Assembly (NCBI GenBank): GCA_013407085.1
Contig: JACCGJ010001833.1
Location: forward strand, 1-64,000
DNA: 64,000 bases
Source of the DNA: Atriophallophorus winterbourni
Taxonomy: Eukaryota; Platyhelminthes; Trematoda; Plagiorchiida; Microphallidae
Direction of reading: 5' to 3'
Positions within the stretch are counted from its first letter, which is position 1. Each line of letters starts with the position of its first letter. Below the pieces are notes generated by a model that searched no databases, was not told the origin of the DNA, and was given only the letters and a program-made list of their open reading frames with translations. Of the stretch, positions 1-13,300 are shown in pieces. Position numbers and translations under genes: made by a program.

Positions 1-959
1 CGCAGCAAGGTTAAACTTCATCCAAGTCTTCGAGCAACCCTGTTTGCTTGTCAAGCTATTTGTGAAATACGTTCGGTGCTACAGATATAATATTTTGCGC
101 TACAAGTTGATGAACGATCTTCGCTGTAAATATGCACACCCAAATTTGATCATCACAAGAATGATTTTTACAGGATGATGTTTACAGAACGGGAACATCT
201 ACAAGTATTTTAATATGTCGTTACAACTCCTTTGCTCCAAAGTGATTTAAAAATTTACAATATAGCGCGCCCATCTACAGATTGCATGTGTTCCGTAACA
301 AATATATGTAATTTGTTCTGCCCATAAAATTGCGGGTTTATTTTACATAAATAGCATTACACAAACGCTACCCGGGACATAATATCATTAAGCTTTATAT
401 GACGTCTGCCACCATTCTCAAATCATTCGCACAATCGAAAGATTTTAGTATCCAGATGGTCTGTCTATTCTCTGTATTTAAGGAATTTTAAATCTGCATC
501 AAGTTCTAACAGTTCATTATAGTAAATTGTGGTTTCTGTTCAGTTTCATCTAAAATCTACGTCTTGAGTAACGCTTATCGTATATTATGGCATTCGATTT
601 TTATCAAAATTCTGCTGAAATACGATTAGAATACACTATTATTACGAGTTTTATGATGAGCATAGATCGTGATTCTTACATCGAGCTGAATATTTATACG
701 GATAATAATCCTGAACCAGAAGTCATCGACACTTATCTCTTTACAAAAGAGCTGCCCAATTAATGATATCATCCATCCGTATTTTACTTGGTAAATTACG
801 TTGCGCAAGATTGATTACTTGATTTTACCCAAGAATATGACGAATAACTCGTTTTAAACCTATATTAAACTCAATAAAATTTAGTATTACGAATTCTGGA
901 GGCAACGAACTCTATACCCACAAGTGTGATTGCTTCGGAAGGTAGAACTCTATCTTTAT
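1..959. other. AT-rich DNA, probably intronic
   Basis: No coding, RNA or repeat signal was recognised. If the TRPC gene continues to the left, this is part of its next intron. Short open frames here have no recognisable sequence. Confidence 0.5.
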
Positions 960-999
960 TTACTTATTCATCTTATACACACAAGTCCTTTAAGACGAT

Positions 1000-3045
1000 T
1001 TGTGTGCCACACGTTACCATGAGAAGCGTTACAGATGCAAGAACAAAAGAAGAAAAACGAGGTGGGGATTTTTTGTCGTCTGTTTACACATGCCGTTTTT
1101 GACCTTTTTTTGTCTTTTTCGGAATAAAGAAAAGAGGGAGGGTCACTGATAAACGGGAACACAAGCACGGAAGGATTCTCGCCACTGGTTCCTTTCTTTT
1201 GCCATCACACTGAGTGTTATCAGCCACATATCTTCACGCTCCTTCGGACCCCACCCGGGTAGGCGCGATGTTCCCACGATTTCTAGTGGGATTGTTAGAC
1301 GCTTAAGGGTCTTCCGCCAGGTATTCCTTTGTCCGCCATGGTGACGTTTCGTTTCGAAATCGGTCCCGCGAAAGCACAAAGAAGAAAGAGCTCGGCGAGG
1401 AAGGCGGCGCTCATCCATACGGAGAACGTGCCCCAGCCATCTCAGCTGGCACATGGATATATGATCGGAGAGTGGCACAGAGCGATCACCGAGGACTGCC
1501 CTCCTGACGTCATCATTTTTGACTTTCTGTTGCCAGCTTAAACGAGCTATACTCCGCAGGCAGAGATGATCAAACGTCGATAATCGTTGACTATCAGCTT
1601 GTCGCAGCGTCCACGTCTCGCAGCCATACAGTAGAACTGCTCATACGGTGGCCTGGTACACTCTGCCCTTCAAGCGTAATCCAACATCGCGTCGGCGCCA
1701 CAGATACCGTAGCCCAGCGAAAGCATGGCGTGCTCTTGCAATCCGTGCTGTGATTTCAGTTTCGATATCGCCCCCAGTTGTGATGCAGCTCCCTAGGTAG
1801 GTGAATCTGTCAGTCACTTCCAGTTTGTGGTCTTCGATCGTCAAATCAAGTGTTGGGTCTGTCCAATCCTGTAGGAACACTTTGCATTTTGACGGAGAGA
1901 AGTGTAATCCATACAGCGACAACTGATCAACGAGTAGATCCAAAGAGCTTTGTATGGCGCAAGCATCCTCTCCGAGGAGAGCAATGTCGTCAGCATAGTC
2001 CAGATCCATAACTCGTCGACCGGGGAGCAGGTCGATCCCACAATTCGGTAGCTGGGCTGTTGCTGCCTGCATGACATCGTCAATCGCAAAGTTAAATAGG
2101 AATGGGGAGATCGGACATCCTTGACGAACCCCGCTGGAAATGGTAAACGGCTTGGATAAATCACCATAGGCTTTGACTCTGCCGGTGGTGTGGCAGTACA
2201 GCTTCTTGAGCAGGATTACGTACTTCGGTGGGACACCATGGCGAATGAGACAGTCCCAGAGAGCGGTTCTGTCAATGGAATCAAAGGCTGCTCGTATGTC
2301 AAGAAAAACGATAATTGTTGGACGTGCGTATTGATAACGTTGCTCCAAAATTTGGCGGAGCGTGAAGATTTGGTCCACACACCCGCGTCCTCCTCTGAAA
2401 CCAGCCTGTTCTTCTCGATACTCTGCTTCTCGGTAGCTGTTAAGCCTGGTCAGGGTGATTGATGCAAACAGTTTAGAAACAACCGGTATGAGACTGATAC
2501 CCCTGTGATTACCGCACTCTTTCCTCGACCCTTTCTTGAATACTGAGACGATGGCTGACGGTCGTCACGCGCTGGGTATGGTTTCCTCGTTCCAGATCTT
2601 TCCGAAGAGCATTGACAGCTCACTGCACAAAACGTCGACACCTTCAACGAATAGTTCGGCTGGTAAAACGTCTAAACCAGGGGGCTTGCGTCGTCTAAGC
2701 TTCATTTTGTGTGAGCGAATTTCTGCCTCTGTAGGTGGTCCCTGTGGGGCCGGCCACTGAGTGGTGGAGCCCCTTGGCTGAGCAACAGAGAGTGGTCGCG
2801 GTTGATCGAATTGGCTAGCGAAATGTTCCCTCCAGCGGTCCATTCGCCTTTCTATGTTGGTAATCAACGACCCATCTGCTTCCGTGATGAGTTCGCTCAC
2901 GCTGGTCATTCGGGGTCCCGTGGAGCGTATAAGCTGGAACAGTTTGCGGGTGTTGCCAACTGCTTGGGCTGCTTCCATCTCTCTATCTAATATTAACTGC
3001 CTCTCCCTTCTTATTCTTCTGTAATTATGGTCCGTATCCTGGTTA
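1000..3045 (-). mobile_element. LINE A: 5'-truncated RTE-like non-LTR retrotransposon, dead
   Basis: Reading 3020 to 1143 on the minus strand gives the linker (EMEAAQAVGN, RRKPPGLDVLPAELF), RT fingers (IVSVFKKGSRKECGNHRGIS), RT palm (DIRAAFDSIDRTALWDCL, GVRQGCPISPFLFN), the catalytic YADD at 1997-1986, and the C-terminal region (YLGSCITTGGDIE, LLYGCETWTL, LRWLGHVLRMDERRLPRR). All parts are in one frame, broken only by a TGA at 2567-2565 (a Trp position) and a TGA at 1643-1641 (an Arg CGA position). The endonuclease is missing, so the element is 5' truncated near 3020-3045. A 3' UTR follows to about 1000-960 and ends in A/T-rich short repeats. It lies in the putative TRPC intron after S3, in the gene's own orientation. 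The RTE-type clade is inferred from motif wording. Confidence 0.9.
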
Positions 3046-3674
3046 CATTCTAAATGCGTATGAATAATTTGGCAAAATTTATAATCCAAAGTGTGTGTAG
3101 GGTTGTCAAATTTAGCAAAAACATGGCCACGTTTAATCCCTTCATGATTATCATTGAAGAAAACAGCATTATTCTCGGATAGTGAAGAGGGTATGGAGAG
3201 CCCACACGAAAACATCATAGGAGGTAGGCAAAATGTTTACAGAATAATGCAATGACACGACAGAATGTATAACGGTCCAACAATCGCAAATCTGCAAATA
3301 ATCAGTTTTCAGGAATTACTGGAAGACGTTTCGACTGATAACCTGTTCTCAAAAACAGCAGCGATTTGAATATGTGCAATTGGTCAAGTTTAAAAACAAT
3401 CGAGTAACTGACAACCAGATAATAAACTGACTGCGAGTATCTTTTCGGTTGATTTCGCTATTTTTAAGCGCTCTCATCTGCGGTCATGGAAATGACAGTT
3501 GCCGTTCAAGTTTATTCGAGGTTTGGTGGCGACAAAAGGATTTTTACTTTCTATTTGAATATCTCTTTGTTCAGAAACGATACATCTTTAATCGCGTTTT
3601 AATTCCCATACTGATAGATAGTCTACATTGTAGATCAGTTTGTGCCATAATTTTGCCACCCTCGGTACAAGTTC
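3046..3674. other. AT-rich intronic DNA
   Basis: No feature is identified. An open stretch at 3046-3218 on the minus strand runs in frame into LINE A but does not resemble LINE sequence and is probably chance flanking DNA. Confidence 0.4.
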
Positions 3675-3726
3675 TGTACTTGTTCAGTTCAGTTCAGTTC
3701 AGTAGGCACAGGACAGTATAGACTTG
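3675..3726 (-). repeat. Retroposon 3' tail with (CTGAA)n
   Basis: On the minus strand, TACTGTCCTGTGC is followed by several copies of CTGAA. The same block occurs in plus orientation at 6408-6437, so this is the extreme 3' end of a dispersed retroposon that terminates in pentamer repeats. Only about 50 bp of the element remain here. Confidence 0.6.
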
Positions 3727-4054
3727 TATAGATTAGCTAGCTGGCTAACATTAAAAACTGGAAATTAGCTGCAAAGTTAATAAAAAAGGGGATACCGAGA
3801 TTTGTAAATTTGAAAGCATTTTTAAATTTGGTTGACTACGTTTTTGACCTGTTAATTGAAACGTAGAATTGTATGGTAAAATGATTTGAATCCATAAATG
3901 ATTCGTTTTTCATTTCGATTAATTCGAAAAATAATCATGAAAATTTGTATAAAGGTTTTTGATTCGTAATCAAATAAACCTAAATTGTGAAGTGCAGCGT
4001 GATAATCCATAGCACCCTCTGTTACTTAGTAAGTGTTTATGCCCAAATACTCAC

Positions 4055-4336
4055 ATGCATTGATGAAATAACTCTTGTCGTGATGCTCAGATTGCGCCCA
4101 ACCATCGATCATTGATTGGACCAGATGACTACGATTGGTTCGCACGTATTCACTGATTTGATTGGTTGCGTTGAAAAAGTTGTCCGATTCGCGTACCCAT
4201 TGGTCCACCAGTATGCGTAATGTGTAGGAACCAATATACATGGATAAAATGCAAAAATTCAGCAAATTGTGAGAATTGAAAAAGTAAGCACGAAATCCGG
4301 CGTAGTAAATGTGTTTGACATCTGCGAGCAGAAGAC
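4055..4336 (-). CDS. TRPC exon: end of S2, S3 and following loop
   Basis: This 282-bp exon completes S2 (LLLADVKHIYY) and supplies S3 (NLLNFCILSMYIGSYTLRIL), matching the TRPC pattern of an NxLDF-like start to S3. A hydrophilic stretch of about 50 residues follows, rich in N, S and H, before the next donor. The acceptor is TTCACAG before 4336 and the donor is GTGAGT at 4054-4049. Both ends are phase 1. No continuation (S4-pore, for example GPLQISLGR) was found between 1 and 4054 on this strand, so the remaining exons are off the left end. Confidence 0.92.
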
Positions 4337-7300
4337 CTGTGAATAAAAGTAACACAACATTATTTATGCTGAAAACTTATTGTTAGAATTTAATGGATTC
4401 TGTGATGGCTGATGTATAAATAACCTCATAGTTGCCAATGCTATTTAGGGTGAAATCTACCAACTGAAACAGTAGTTATGAATAATTCTACAGTTGAGAA
4501 TGCACATAGAATCTTGAATGAATTTTCGTCACGATTAATCCAGTTAAATTTGCAGGCATGTAACACATAAAGAATTATTTATTTGAACCGCATCCTTTAA
4601 TTATGGGAAGCGGTCAATCCACTTCGTGAACCCATTCGATCCAGTTGGGGCTAATTTTCGTAACAAACCTCTTAGCTTCAGCTCAATGTTTATACAGATC
4701 GCATCTTGTGGTTTGGGTTTACCGGGTCAATTAAGGATTACACTTTAAGCGTCAATATGTACATTTATACGGATGAAACAAGTTACGCTTGTATGGGACT
4801 GGTTGATAAGGCTGGCACGAGCAACCTTTTCAACCACACGTGCTCAAACACAGGTAGATGGGGTAAAACCCATGATTAGTAAACATAAATGCTCATTGTC
4901 ATGCATTTCAATCGCATGTACTTCACGACGGTTTATGTGTTGTTTACACTCATCATGCAGGGACAGTACGATCAGGATCTGCGTGCCTTGAAACAGTGTT
5001 ACAAGGGTAAACGAGTTGCTTTTGTATGCCTTTGTTTGATAATGCTAGTACGAATAACCTGTTTACGCACATGTTCCCAAACACACTTAGCTTGCTAAAA
5101 CCCATTCAAATGACCATTTTTCAAGATCATAGGTTTGACCCCATCTACTTATGTTTGGGCACATGTCGCTAAACATGTTGTTTGTACCAAAATTATCCTA
5201 CAATGGCATACAAGCGAAACCTTTTTACTATTTTTCAACTGTTTTAAGGCTTGCGTAACATGATCGTATTTTCTTCCACTGGTGAGTGCAAACAGCACGG
5301 AACTGGTCGTGGGGTGGGTCTTTTATTGAAATGCAAATGATCCTTTTGTTCATGGTCATGAGTGTATACCATATCTACACGAGTGTGGGCTCATGCGAAT
5401 GAACTGTTTCGTCGTACCAACTTTATTCAACAGCGCAACTTGTTACCCATTCTTCCACTGCTTCCAGCGCACGCGTATCTTGATCCTACTGTCCCTATCT
5501 GATGAGTGCAAACAGCACGAAACCGGTCGTGCGGTTTGTGTGTGATAGAAATGCATGCAAATAAGCCTTTTTGTTCATGGTCATGGGTTTAAACACAATC
5601 TGCAGGGGTGTGGGATCATGTGATTGAACAGGTTTGTCTTAGCGAACGTATCCAACAGCGTCACAAGAGACCTACTTGTTAACCATTCTTCCACTGTTTC
5701 CATCGCATGCGTATCCTGATCCTACTGTCCCTACCTGATAAGCGCATACAGCACGAAACAGATTTGAATATTAAAGCTACAGTTCAAACTAGATAACTTC
5801 GTTTGTCATCCAAAGATATCAGTTTCGCGAGAGTTGATCTAGTGAAATATTTTTGTGTCATCTATGCAACCGTATAACTTACAGCGCATAACTGTGTCAA
5901 TGCTTTCCGGTTTCACCGAGAATAGAAAGAATCTACGCAGAGGTTCGGGGAAATCTATACGAGAACATATACACGCCTACCATTAAAATTATTCTGCACT
6001 CCATTCCTCATTACATAAGCCTCGAGATTTTTGAAAAAGTTCATGACTGATCATATCAAGACAGAGTGATTCTTGTCACGAAACTACTGGGTTCACACGG
6101 TTTTTTAACCGAAATTATTAATTGGAATTCCACCATAGTTCGACAAAAATTTGGCATATATAACGAGAAACTAATTTTTCAGCGGTATTCGAAGTGGATT
6201 CATGTGTATAATTTTGTAGCTTAACCACTTTCGCGCATCATTCATAACGAGGTGCTTCCTAAATACAAACCGGATAATCCCTTGGCGTCGCGATCGTCGA
6301 GGATATCCAAATCACAATAAGGAAAAAAAAGCTGTGGCAGGGGTGGGTGCTTCTCTGCAGCATGCCCCGAAAGAAAATTGGACGCTCGATGGCGCGTTAG
6401 CCACTTACTGTCCTGTGCAACTGAACTGAACTGAAATTATATTCTCCTCTTACTATCCTATGTTTATTGTTAAGCTTGTTGCTTTTTAGATCATTAAAAA
6501 CCTTGAATAACCAATATTAATCTGTAGGTAAGTGTCACGAAATTTTGATATTTTAGGTAAATAATTATCTGAGATATAAGCGCCAGGTAGATATGCACAA
6601 CGAATTCCAGTCTGAATGCAAGTAGTTACTCACCTGCAACCCATAAAACGATGCAAATTTGGACATGCGTGATAATTGTTTTTGAAGGTCGCAGTTCTCG
6701 TGAGTACAATAACTTGATGGTTTCCTGATCATTAGCGAATTCTTTGTCGACCATTTCATCGTAGTTTTCTTCCAAGCGAAATGTCGCTGCAGCCAGCAAT
6801 AGAAGGAACATGAAATGAGAAACCACGTGGGTCGCAAACTTTGCGGCTGGGCATCGCATCGACCGCGCGACCTGCGGAAATCACGGGACGACATTCAATT
6901 GATCGATAAGAACTCGTGGTTTCTTAGAAAAGATGTTAATTTAACACTATGAGGGCATTGATTCTTAGTCCAGAGGTTTATTCTTGAGTTATCCTTCATG
7001 CTAAGTTTATTCATAGCTCGGAATATGGGCATGAATTTAAACTCGCTAAAACTTACCTGTGTTTGCCTAATTCTCACAACGCAAGTGTTAACAACTATGC
7101 ATTGATCATTCTCAGTTGAAAATGTTATACAAATGTTCAAATAAGTATATGACGGTCAATTTTTCATGTGCAGATTCACCAGAGCGTTTAATTGAGTTAC
7201 TCAGAAAAAAGTGAAATACGAATTAGTAGATCGTGCGTTACAACTCAATAAGTATTGGAATAGCCAAGATATACAATTGTTCACCACATCGTTTATAAAA

Positions 7301-10300
7301 CTTCATCAAGGGCTCAACAGTTTCATCGAAGCATCATTTCATCCGATTGTATACATAAAATTTCACAATACACACATGAAATGAATCCAAATTGGATCAT
7401 ATCAATAGGAAGCTTTCAACGATATTCAGCCAATTGCCTAAATTGGTTTTGCTTTTTTTCCGTTAGCTTCATCAAACTCTTCACCAGGGTTTAAAGTGGA
7501 TAACCTTCATGAGAAATCGCTTACCGTTATTAAACTTTGATACCTGCTCTATGCACTTGGCAGATCCATGAGCAATTTTATCAAAAAACCTGATATTGGG
7601 TACTATATAAACTGGGCTAATGGCTCGCAAACTGGAAACCGCATATTGTACATCGACCCACGTTGAACTGTATACAGAACGGTTTAATATGGAGCTAAAA
7701 TGAATTTTAGCGGGGTGAATTGCCACAAACGAGTGGGAAAATTCCTTCTTTTGCAGTTCTTGTTAAAGATTTGATTGGAACTTTTTGAGGACAGATAAGG
7801 TAGCGAACTGCGAAACTGTGGGTTCAACCGCTCTAAGACCAGAAACGTTACGTTTTTTGATATTTCATGATTTTACCAGCACCAACAAAATGGGGAACAA
7901 GTTAAAGTATTATGATCTAACACTAATTCGTTTATTGTTACAATTTGCTATAATTAAATTTTCAAGTTTTTCATTTTACACAATCTCTCGTCTATATTCT
8001 TACAAATAATCTTCAGATTTAATTATCTTTTCCCCATAAATTAAAACTTTCTGTCGGATTCAACAACTATTTCCAAAGTATTTCAAATCGAAAGTATTTT
8101 AATAATCGTTAATCGCTTCACAAATAATAATGTTTCACAGGCGCCCTTAAGTTTATAGATATCTCGTGATTTAAATTTGCAACTAGTTTGACCAAACACT
8201 CGCATAATACATACGCAATTAAGTGTCTTTTATCATCTGTGTTAGATTTAAATCACCAAAGCTACATTTTGGTCATTGTAGATGTATACAAATAAATAGT
8301 GATCAGAAAAAGAAATCTTGAAATTGTTCTACAAACTGCTTTTTCAACGAAACGTTGAACTTGTATTATTAAATTTGAAATATGTAGCGACACCAGATAA
8401 AGGATGACTTTCAATCCAGTATCACCAATAGCTTTGCCACATCAATTTAGTCATGCAATGCGATTTGAAGTATTTGATGATCATATATTTTTACATGAGC
8501 ATTCGTTTTAGAAACCAAACAAAAGAAGCAAGCATCTTAACTTATAATGGAAGTAGACAACAGTTCGTTTTGTTTATCACATTAACTTTCATTCCACGTT
8601 GATAAAAATGGTGCAGTCAGATGTTTCGCTGAGCCCAAATATAGGGATGAACTTAATGTGATATATTTTTGTAACGTACTCAACATTTAATCAGAAATGT
8701 TAACCAGTGTATCCCGGTTGAACAACAAACCAGTTTCACTGAGTGACTTTCTGATTTTTCGCTCTGTGCACTCGACTGACCAGAAAATCGTTGAGTTATT
8801 CCTTGGAATAATCTTTAATCATAATTAAAGTTAAATAACTGCTCGAACTTCAAACAAATTCTCGGTGGTAACCGAGGATTGAACCTTAAATGAGTCCTGG
8901 TGACTTTCAAAGCAAATATGATGGCATATGATAACATAGTATCAGCAGATCTCGGTCAACTGGGCAACCACGAAACATCCTAAATATTTTTAGCTGGTTG
9001 ATAGAAATTATTTGAAATATATTTCATTAACGACTACAAGTTTTTGTTGATGAATCTTGCATAAGATTTAACCGCTTACCAAAACTGAAACAAAAATAGC
9101 TAATTCATTACGTTGAGTTTCAAACTTGTTCACACTTTAGCGTGCAATTTTTGGCATTATTTTTTATTACGGTGATTCTAATTAGTCCATTAACTCAGTA
9201 ACTAAACTGTGTTAAAACAATTTAGTTCACATCAGTGTCGTAAAATAAATGAAATCTCATAATTCCTGTATAGATCAACTCACGTTTGAGGTTGGGAATA
9301 TAATGTAGATGATACAAAACAAGGGCAACAACGGTGTAGCCGCCACCGAAAGGCCGATTTTACGTATTAACGACCACGATTGCAGGAAGGCCGTCTCAGA
9401 ACCGTACCAAATGCTGGTCAAATATTGTTGACAATTTGGATGGGCAACGAACTGTGTGATAAAAGGTTATACATCATTGACTCAACCAGAAATTTAATTG
9501 GTTGATTAACAAAGTTGGAGTTTGAAGCAACTTTTTGATAGGGTTCGTACAACGAACGAGATCTTCAAACAAATATTCCCGTAGTGATTATATGTCAAAC
9601 GCTCGAGGTGCTAATGAATGAATAATGTAGTATGTTACAGGCGATAAAAGCAAAATACTGGTTGGTTGAATTTCGGAAAATTCTTGATTTCAATAGAACA
9701 CCTAAGAAGATCAAAATTTGGTGAAGTCCGTGTATTGTAGTGTCAATTGACAACTCATCATGATGGTTGTAATCAATAGCCGTGGGTTCTGGTATCATGT
9801 ACCTGACAAATAAGTGACGTGGACTCAATTTGTGGGCACCGTTCGTGACTGACATTGTTGTCAAATTGATCTGAATAATGTATTATCTTAAAGACATTCT
9901 ATCCGATTCCATCTATCATCGTCGTAAAAATTCAAAGATGAATGCTGTAAAATCGTTTGTGCAACTTGCAAAATGAGAACATTTCACATAGTCAGCAGAA
10001 ATAGTACAATCGGTTCTTAAATTGCCAGCTCTTGTTAAGTATACATGCTACATTTGATAAGAACGTCAGCTTCAAAGTAATCTCGTGATAATTTGATACC
10101 CAACCAAACACACTGCCTTCACAGCAAACGGTTCTGCTGAATTTGAACACAACTATTATTCTGTTAACATGAATTCTATGCGTTTTACTCGAATGCTATC
10201 GACGAATCACCTTTTTCTCCTCAAACCGAATAGCCAACCTCAAGCGACCAAGTGGATCCCGTATGTTGGTTCCATCTTCGAGGAAGTCGGAGATAACTGC

Positions 10301-13300
10301 CTCGACTTCTTGTGTTCCGCGGCATAAATCCATCATTTCACATGCAAAGTTCATACATTGTTCGACCAACATGAGGTATTCTTTCTGCCAAGCGGAATGA
10401 AAAAAAAGGATTATTTTGGGTAAATAAGGAAAAACGGGTCTAGGCTTATCATAAGAATTCAATTCAAGCATTTTTATTATGAAATTATTTTATATAGAAT
10501 AACGTGAAGAATAAAGGCTAGTATTTATCAAAACAACATCGACCGAAATATGAGCAATGACTAACAATTTTATCTCTCGAATCATGTACTACTTCATGTA
10601 CTTAAGGCTGATTGACCTCAGTCAATTTCAACATATTCAAGTCCTACTGCTAGGTAATTTACATCAACATTATTAATTTTATCGCTATCTTCTATCCAGC
10701 TTATAAATCAACAACGTTGTTTTCATTTTTCAGTTAGAAAATAAAACCAGAAACTGTAAATTTACCGATAAACAAGGTAAGTTATTAGTTTTATTTAGTG
10801 TCTTTTTATTTGGTCAAAATTAATGCCAAATTTCGTGTTCGGTTTATTCAGAAAAAAAGAAATATCTTCGTAAGGGAGACGTTTCCAGTAGCTTACCTCG
10901 ATCGGAAAAATAGAAATTGTGAAAATATTTATTAATTGATATATATTTTACAAATTAAATGAGACAAGTATTGTTTGTCTTCGCGACAAAGACGCATATG
11001 TCTAAACTTCGGTCCATTTGAAGGTCAAAAATTTTGGTCACTTTTGGTGAAAGTATTGATCTGAATTGTCCCCATCAAGTTTACTTGATGGATGAGGCTG
11101 TTGCGTGGGTACGAAACGCTCCAAGTTTGCCTAGTCGAAAAATAAGTGTGAGCTATAAACGCGAGCGATTAAAAAACTTGGAAAAAATTCGAATTATTGA
11201 ATCACATTTTTCATAGGACGTTGAATGCAGTTGAATTTTTCGCGTTTCATGAAATGAAGTTCAAAACGATTTTCAAAAAAAGCCATTCGGTTTTTATTGC
11301 ACAATTGCGAAGAATCTCTTTCGAAGTTCACGATCTTAATTTATCGTTTTTCATAACGGACGTCTAAATTCAAAACTTATTAATTTTGTTTTGATATTTT
11401 CAAGAGTATGATTGCTATATCTCAAAGCATTTATCCACCTTGGAAGGGGCCCGTTATAAGAGATCCAAACAGGTATATATTGTGAAAAATTTCGCAGAAT
11501 ACGTCAAAAAGTAACAAGAGATATATTCGAAACAAATCCACATAACAATCATTGGCGAAACTGGAAGTGGGTTAGAAAATCTCCATTTGCAAACAGCTCC
11601 ATCAAACGAGCATGATGCTCGGTCTGTTTCATGCTGTTTGCACTTATCAGGTAGAGGGCAGTACGATCAAAATGCGCATAACTTGTACGAGATTTGAAAT
11701 GGTAAACAAATTATAAACTTGCAGGTCCCATGCAGTTAAACACATAAAGTTGAAAAGGATTGCTGTGCCAACATTATTCAAGACCGGCTTACAAGTATAT
11801 ATTTCTGGACTTGGGTTATTATATATTTAACAGCAAAAGACTCATGTCACATTTAAGTTCAATGTCTTGAGGTGCTCACATCCCCATCCCTCACAATCAC
11901 ATTATCTGTTCCACCTTGAGCTGATATAAACAGATATATGTACACCTCATTTCACAACGATCGGGTTGGTCAGAAATTTGTCTTTGAAATTTGGCCAAGT
12001 CAATAGCTCAAAAGTTTGCAATTGAAGACAAGTGACAATTCACCTACTTTATGTCTTACACTACTTAATTAACGACCTCTTGTGTCAATATTTTTCGGTC
12101 ACACTTTGACAATTGTACAATGCAATAATCGACTACGATTTGATTTTCGGTGGTACCACATTTTATGGTTTAAAAAATAATCGATCAAACTTTGCTAAAT
12201 TGTAAGTGCATTAATGCAGAATTTTATTAAAAGATTTTTGGAACTGTCGTTTATTGAAGTTAACACTAAAATTAAAAAATGTCATGCAACGTATTATTCA
12301 ATTTTAGGCTCAAAAATAGTTTCAATTCTATCTTTTTTACCAACTTACAACATGTGTTACTTTGATGTTCAATGCATCGCTTGCAAAGTTTCCAGTGGGA
12401 CTGAAACTTTTGTATGTGGGAATCTGTTACTTTATTGACAAATTTGTCACAGCGACCAAATATTTTTCGCGTACGATGCATTCAACCAGTGTTCTCGGTT
12501 CCATCCGAAGAAGACCACTAATCACAGAATGTGATAAAAACGGTTGCTATGTATTACTAAATCATTTGCTTCAGCGTTTCTTTCGATCTTGTAGACACCG
12601 CCTAGCTAATATTTTCTCAACAGGAATGTCCATGTTGTTGTCCAGAGGCAGTTATATAGTTGCGTTTGAGACTGTTCAATTCAGTTCTACAATATGACTG
12701 TGACTGAGCTGTCCTCCTCTGTTAAAAGCAAACGAATCTTCCGAGGACACGCGTCGTAGAGTTTCACATGATGTCGATGGTTCAAAGCGCATCCACTCGA
12801 AATAGCATAATTATACAGAAAATGTTTGCGTTATTTTCTTCTTTATTCGCCTAATATTTTGTGTGTATCGCAAGCGGGTCAAACTATTTTACGCCATCAG
12901 CAGTAACATCCAGCTCGTTGTAGAATTATTTTGATGAAATATATCAGTTTAAATTACAATTTTTAACTGAGAACGAAATAATCAATGACTACTAAAACAA
13001 ATTAACCTAGAAATAAAAATTCACAGTGCTCCTTGAAGTGAATACACAGCGTTGGTTCAGTCTACTGCGAAAACGTCGCCTAAGCTGACTGGGCCATTTT
13101 TATAGAGCAAATCGCGTTGGGTTGCAAAATATCAACATTCTATGAGTTTAGATTATACGGTTCAGGGTCAAACGATATATAAAAGGTTTGGACGTTTTTC
13201 GGGAGAGAAAATTTACTTACACATGTATACTTAGTCTTTTCTCATAGTGTAAAGCATTTTCACCGTGAGAAATATCTTGGTAATTGTTCTGGACTATACC

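Larger units (their letters stand above)
4772..5762. repeat. Hammerhead-repeat array 1: inverted, then tandem units
   Basis: About 990 bp of the ribozyme-repeat family lie in the TRPC intron between the S1-S2 and S3 exons. From 4772 to about 5105 the units are in minus orientation; at about 5105 (just after TAAAACCCATT) orientation flips and plus units follow. Hammerhead cores sit at 4922-4970 (minus), 5268-5315, 5484-5540 and 5724-5760 (plus), with core-to-core spacings of 220 and 236 bp in the plus part. Unit landmarks include TTCATGGTCATGGGTTTAAA, a run like GTGTGGGCTCATG, AACTTGTTTACCATTCTTCC and GCATGCGTATCCTGATCC. Confidence 0.85.

Noticed and set aside
1..4054. Next TRPC exon (S4-pore) in the left end
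   Set aside because: No sequence like GPLQISLGR or a TRP box could be read on the minus strand; the stretch holds LINE A and AT-rich DNA.
6565..6894. 109-codon minus open frame overlapping the S1-S2 exon
   Set aside because: Different phase from the TRPC exon and no conserved sequence; a shadow of the real exon.
7481..7726. 81-codon minus open frame as an extra TRPC exon
   Set aside because: The flanking exons already join in frame and in continuous alignment, and no matching TRPC segment is missing here.
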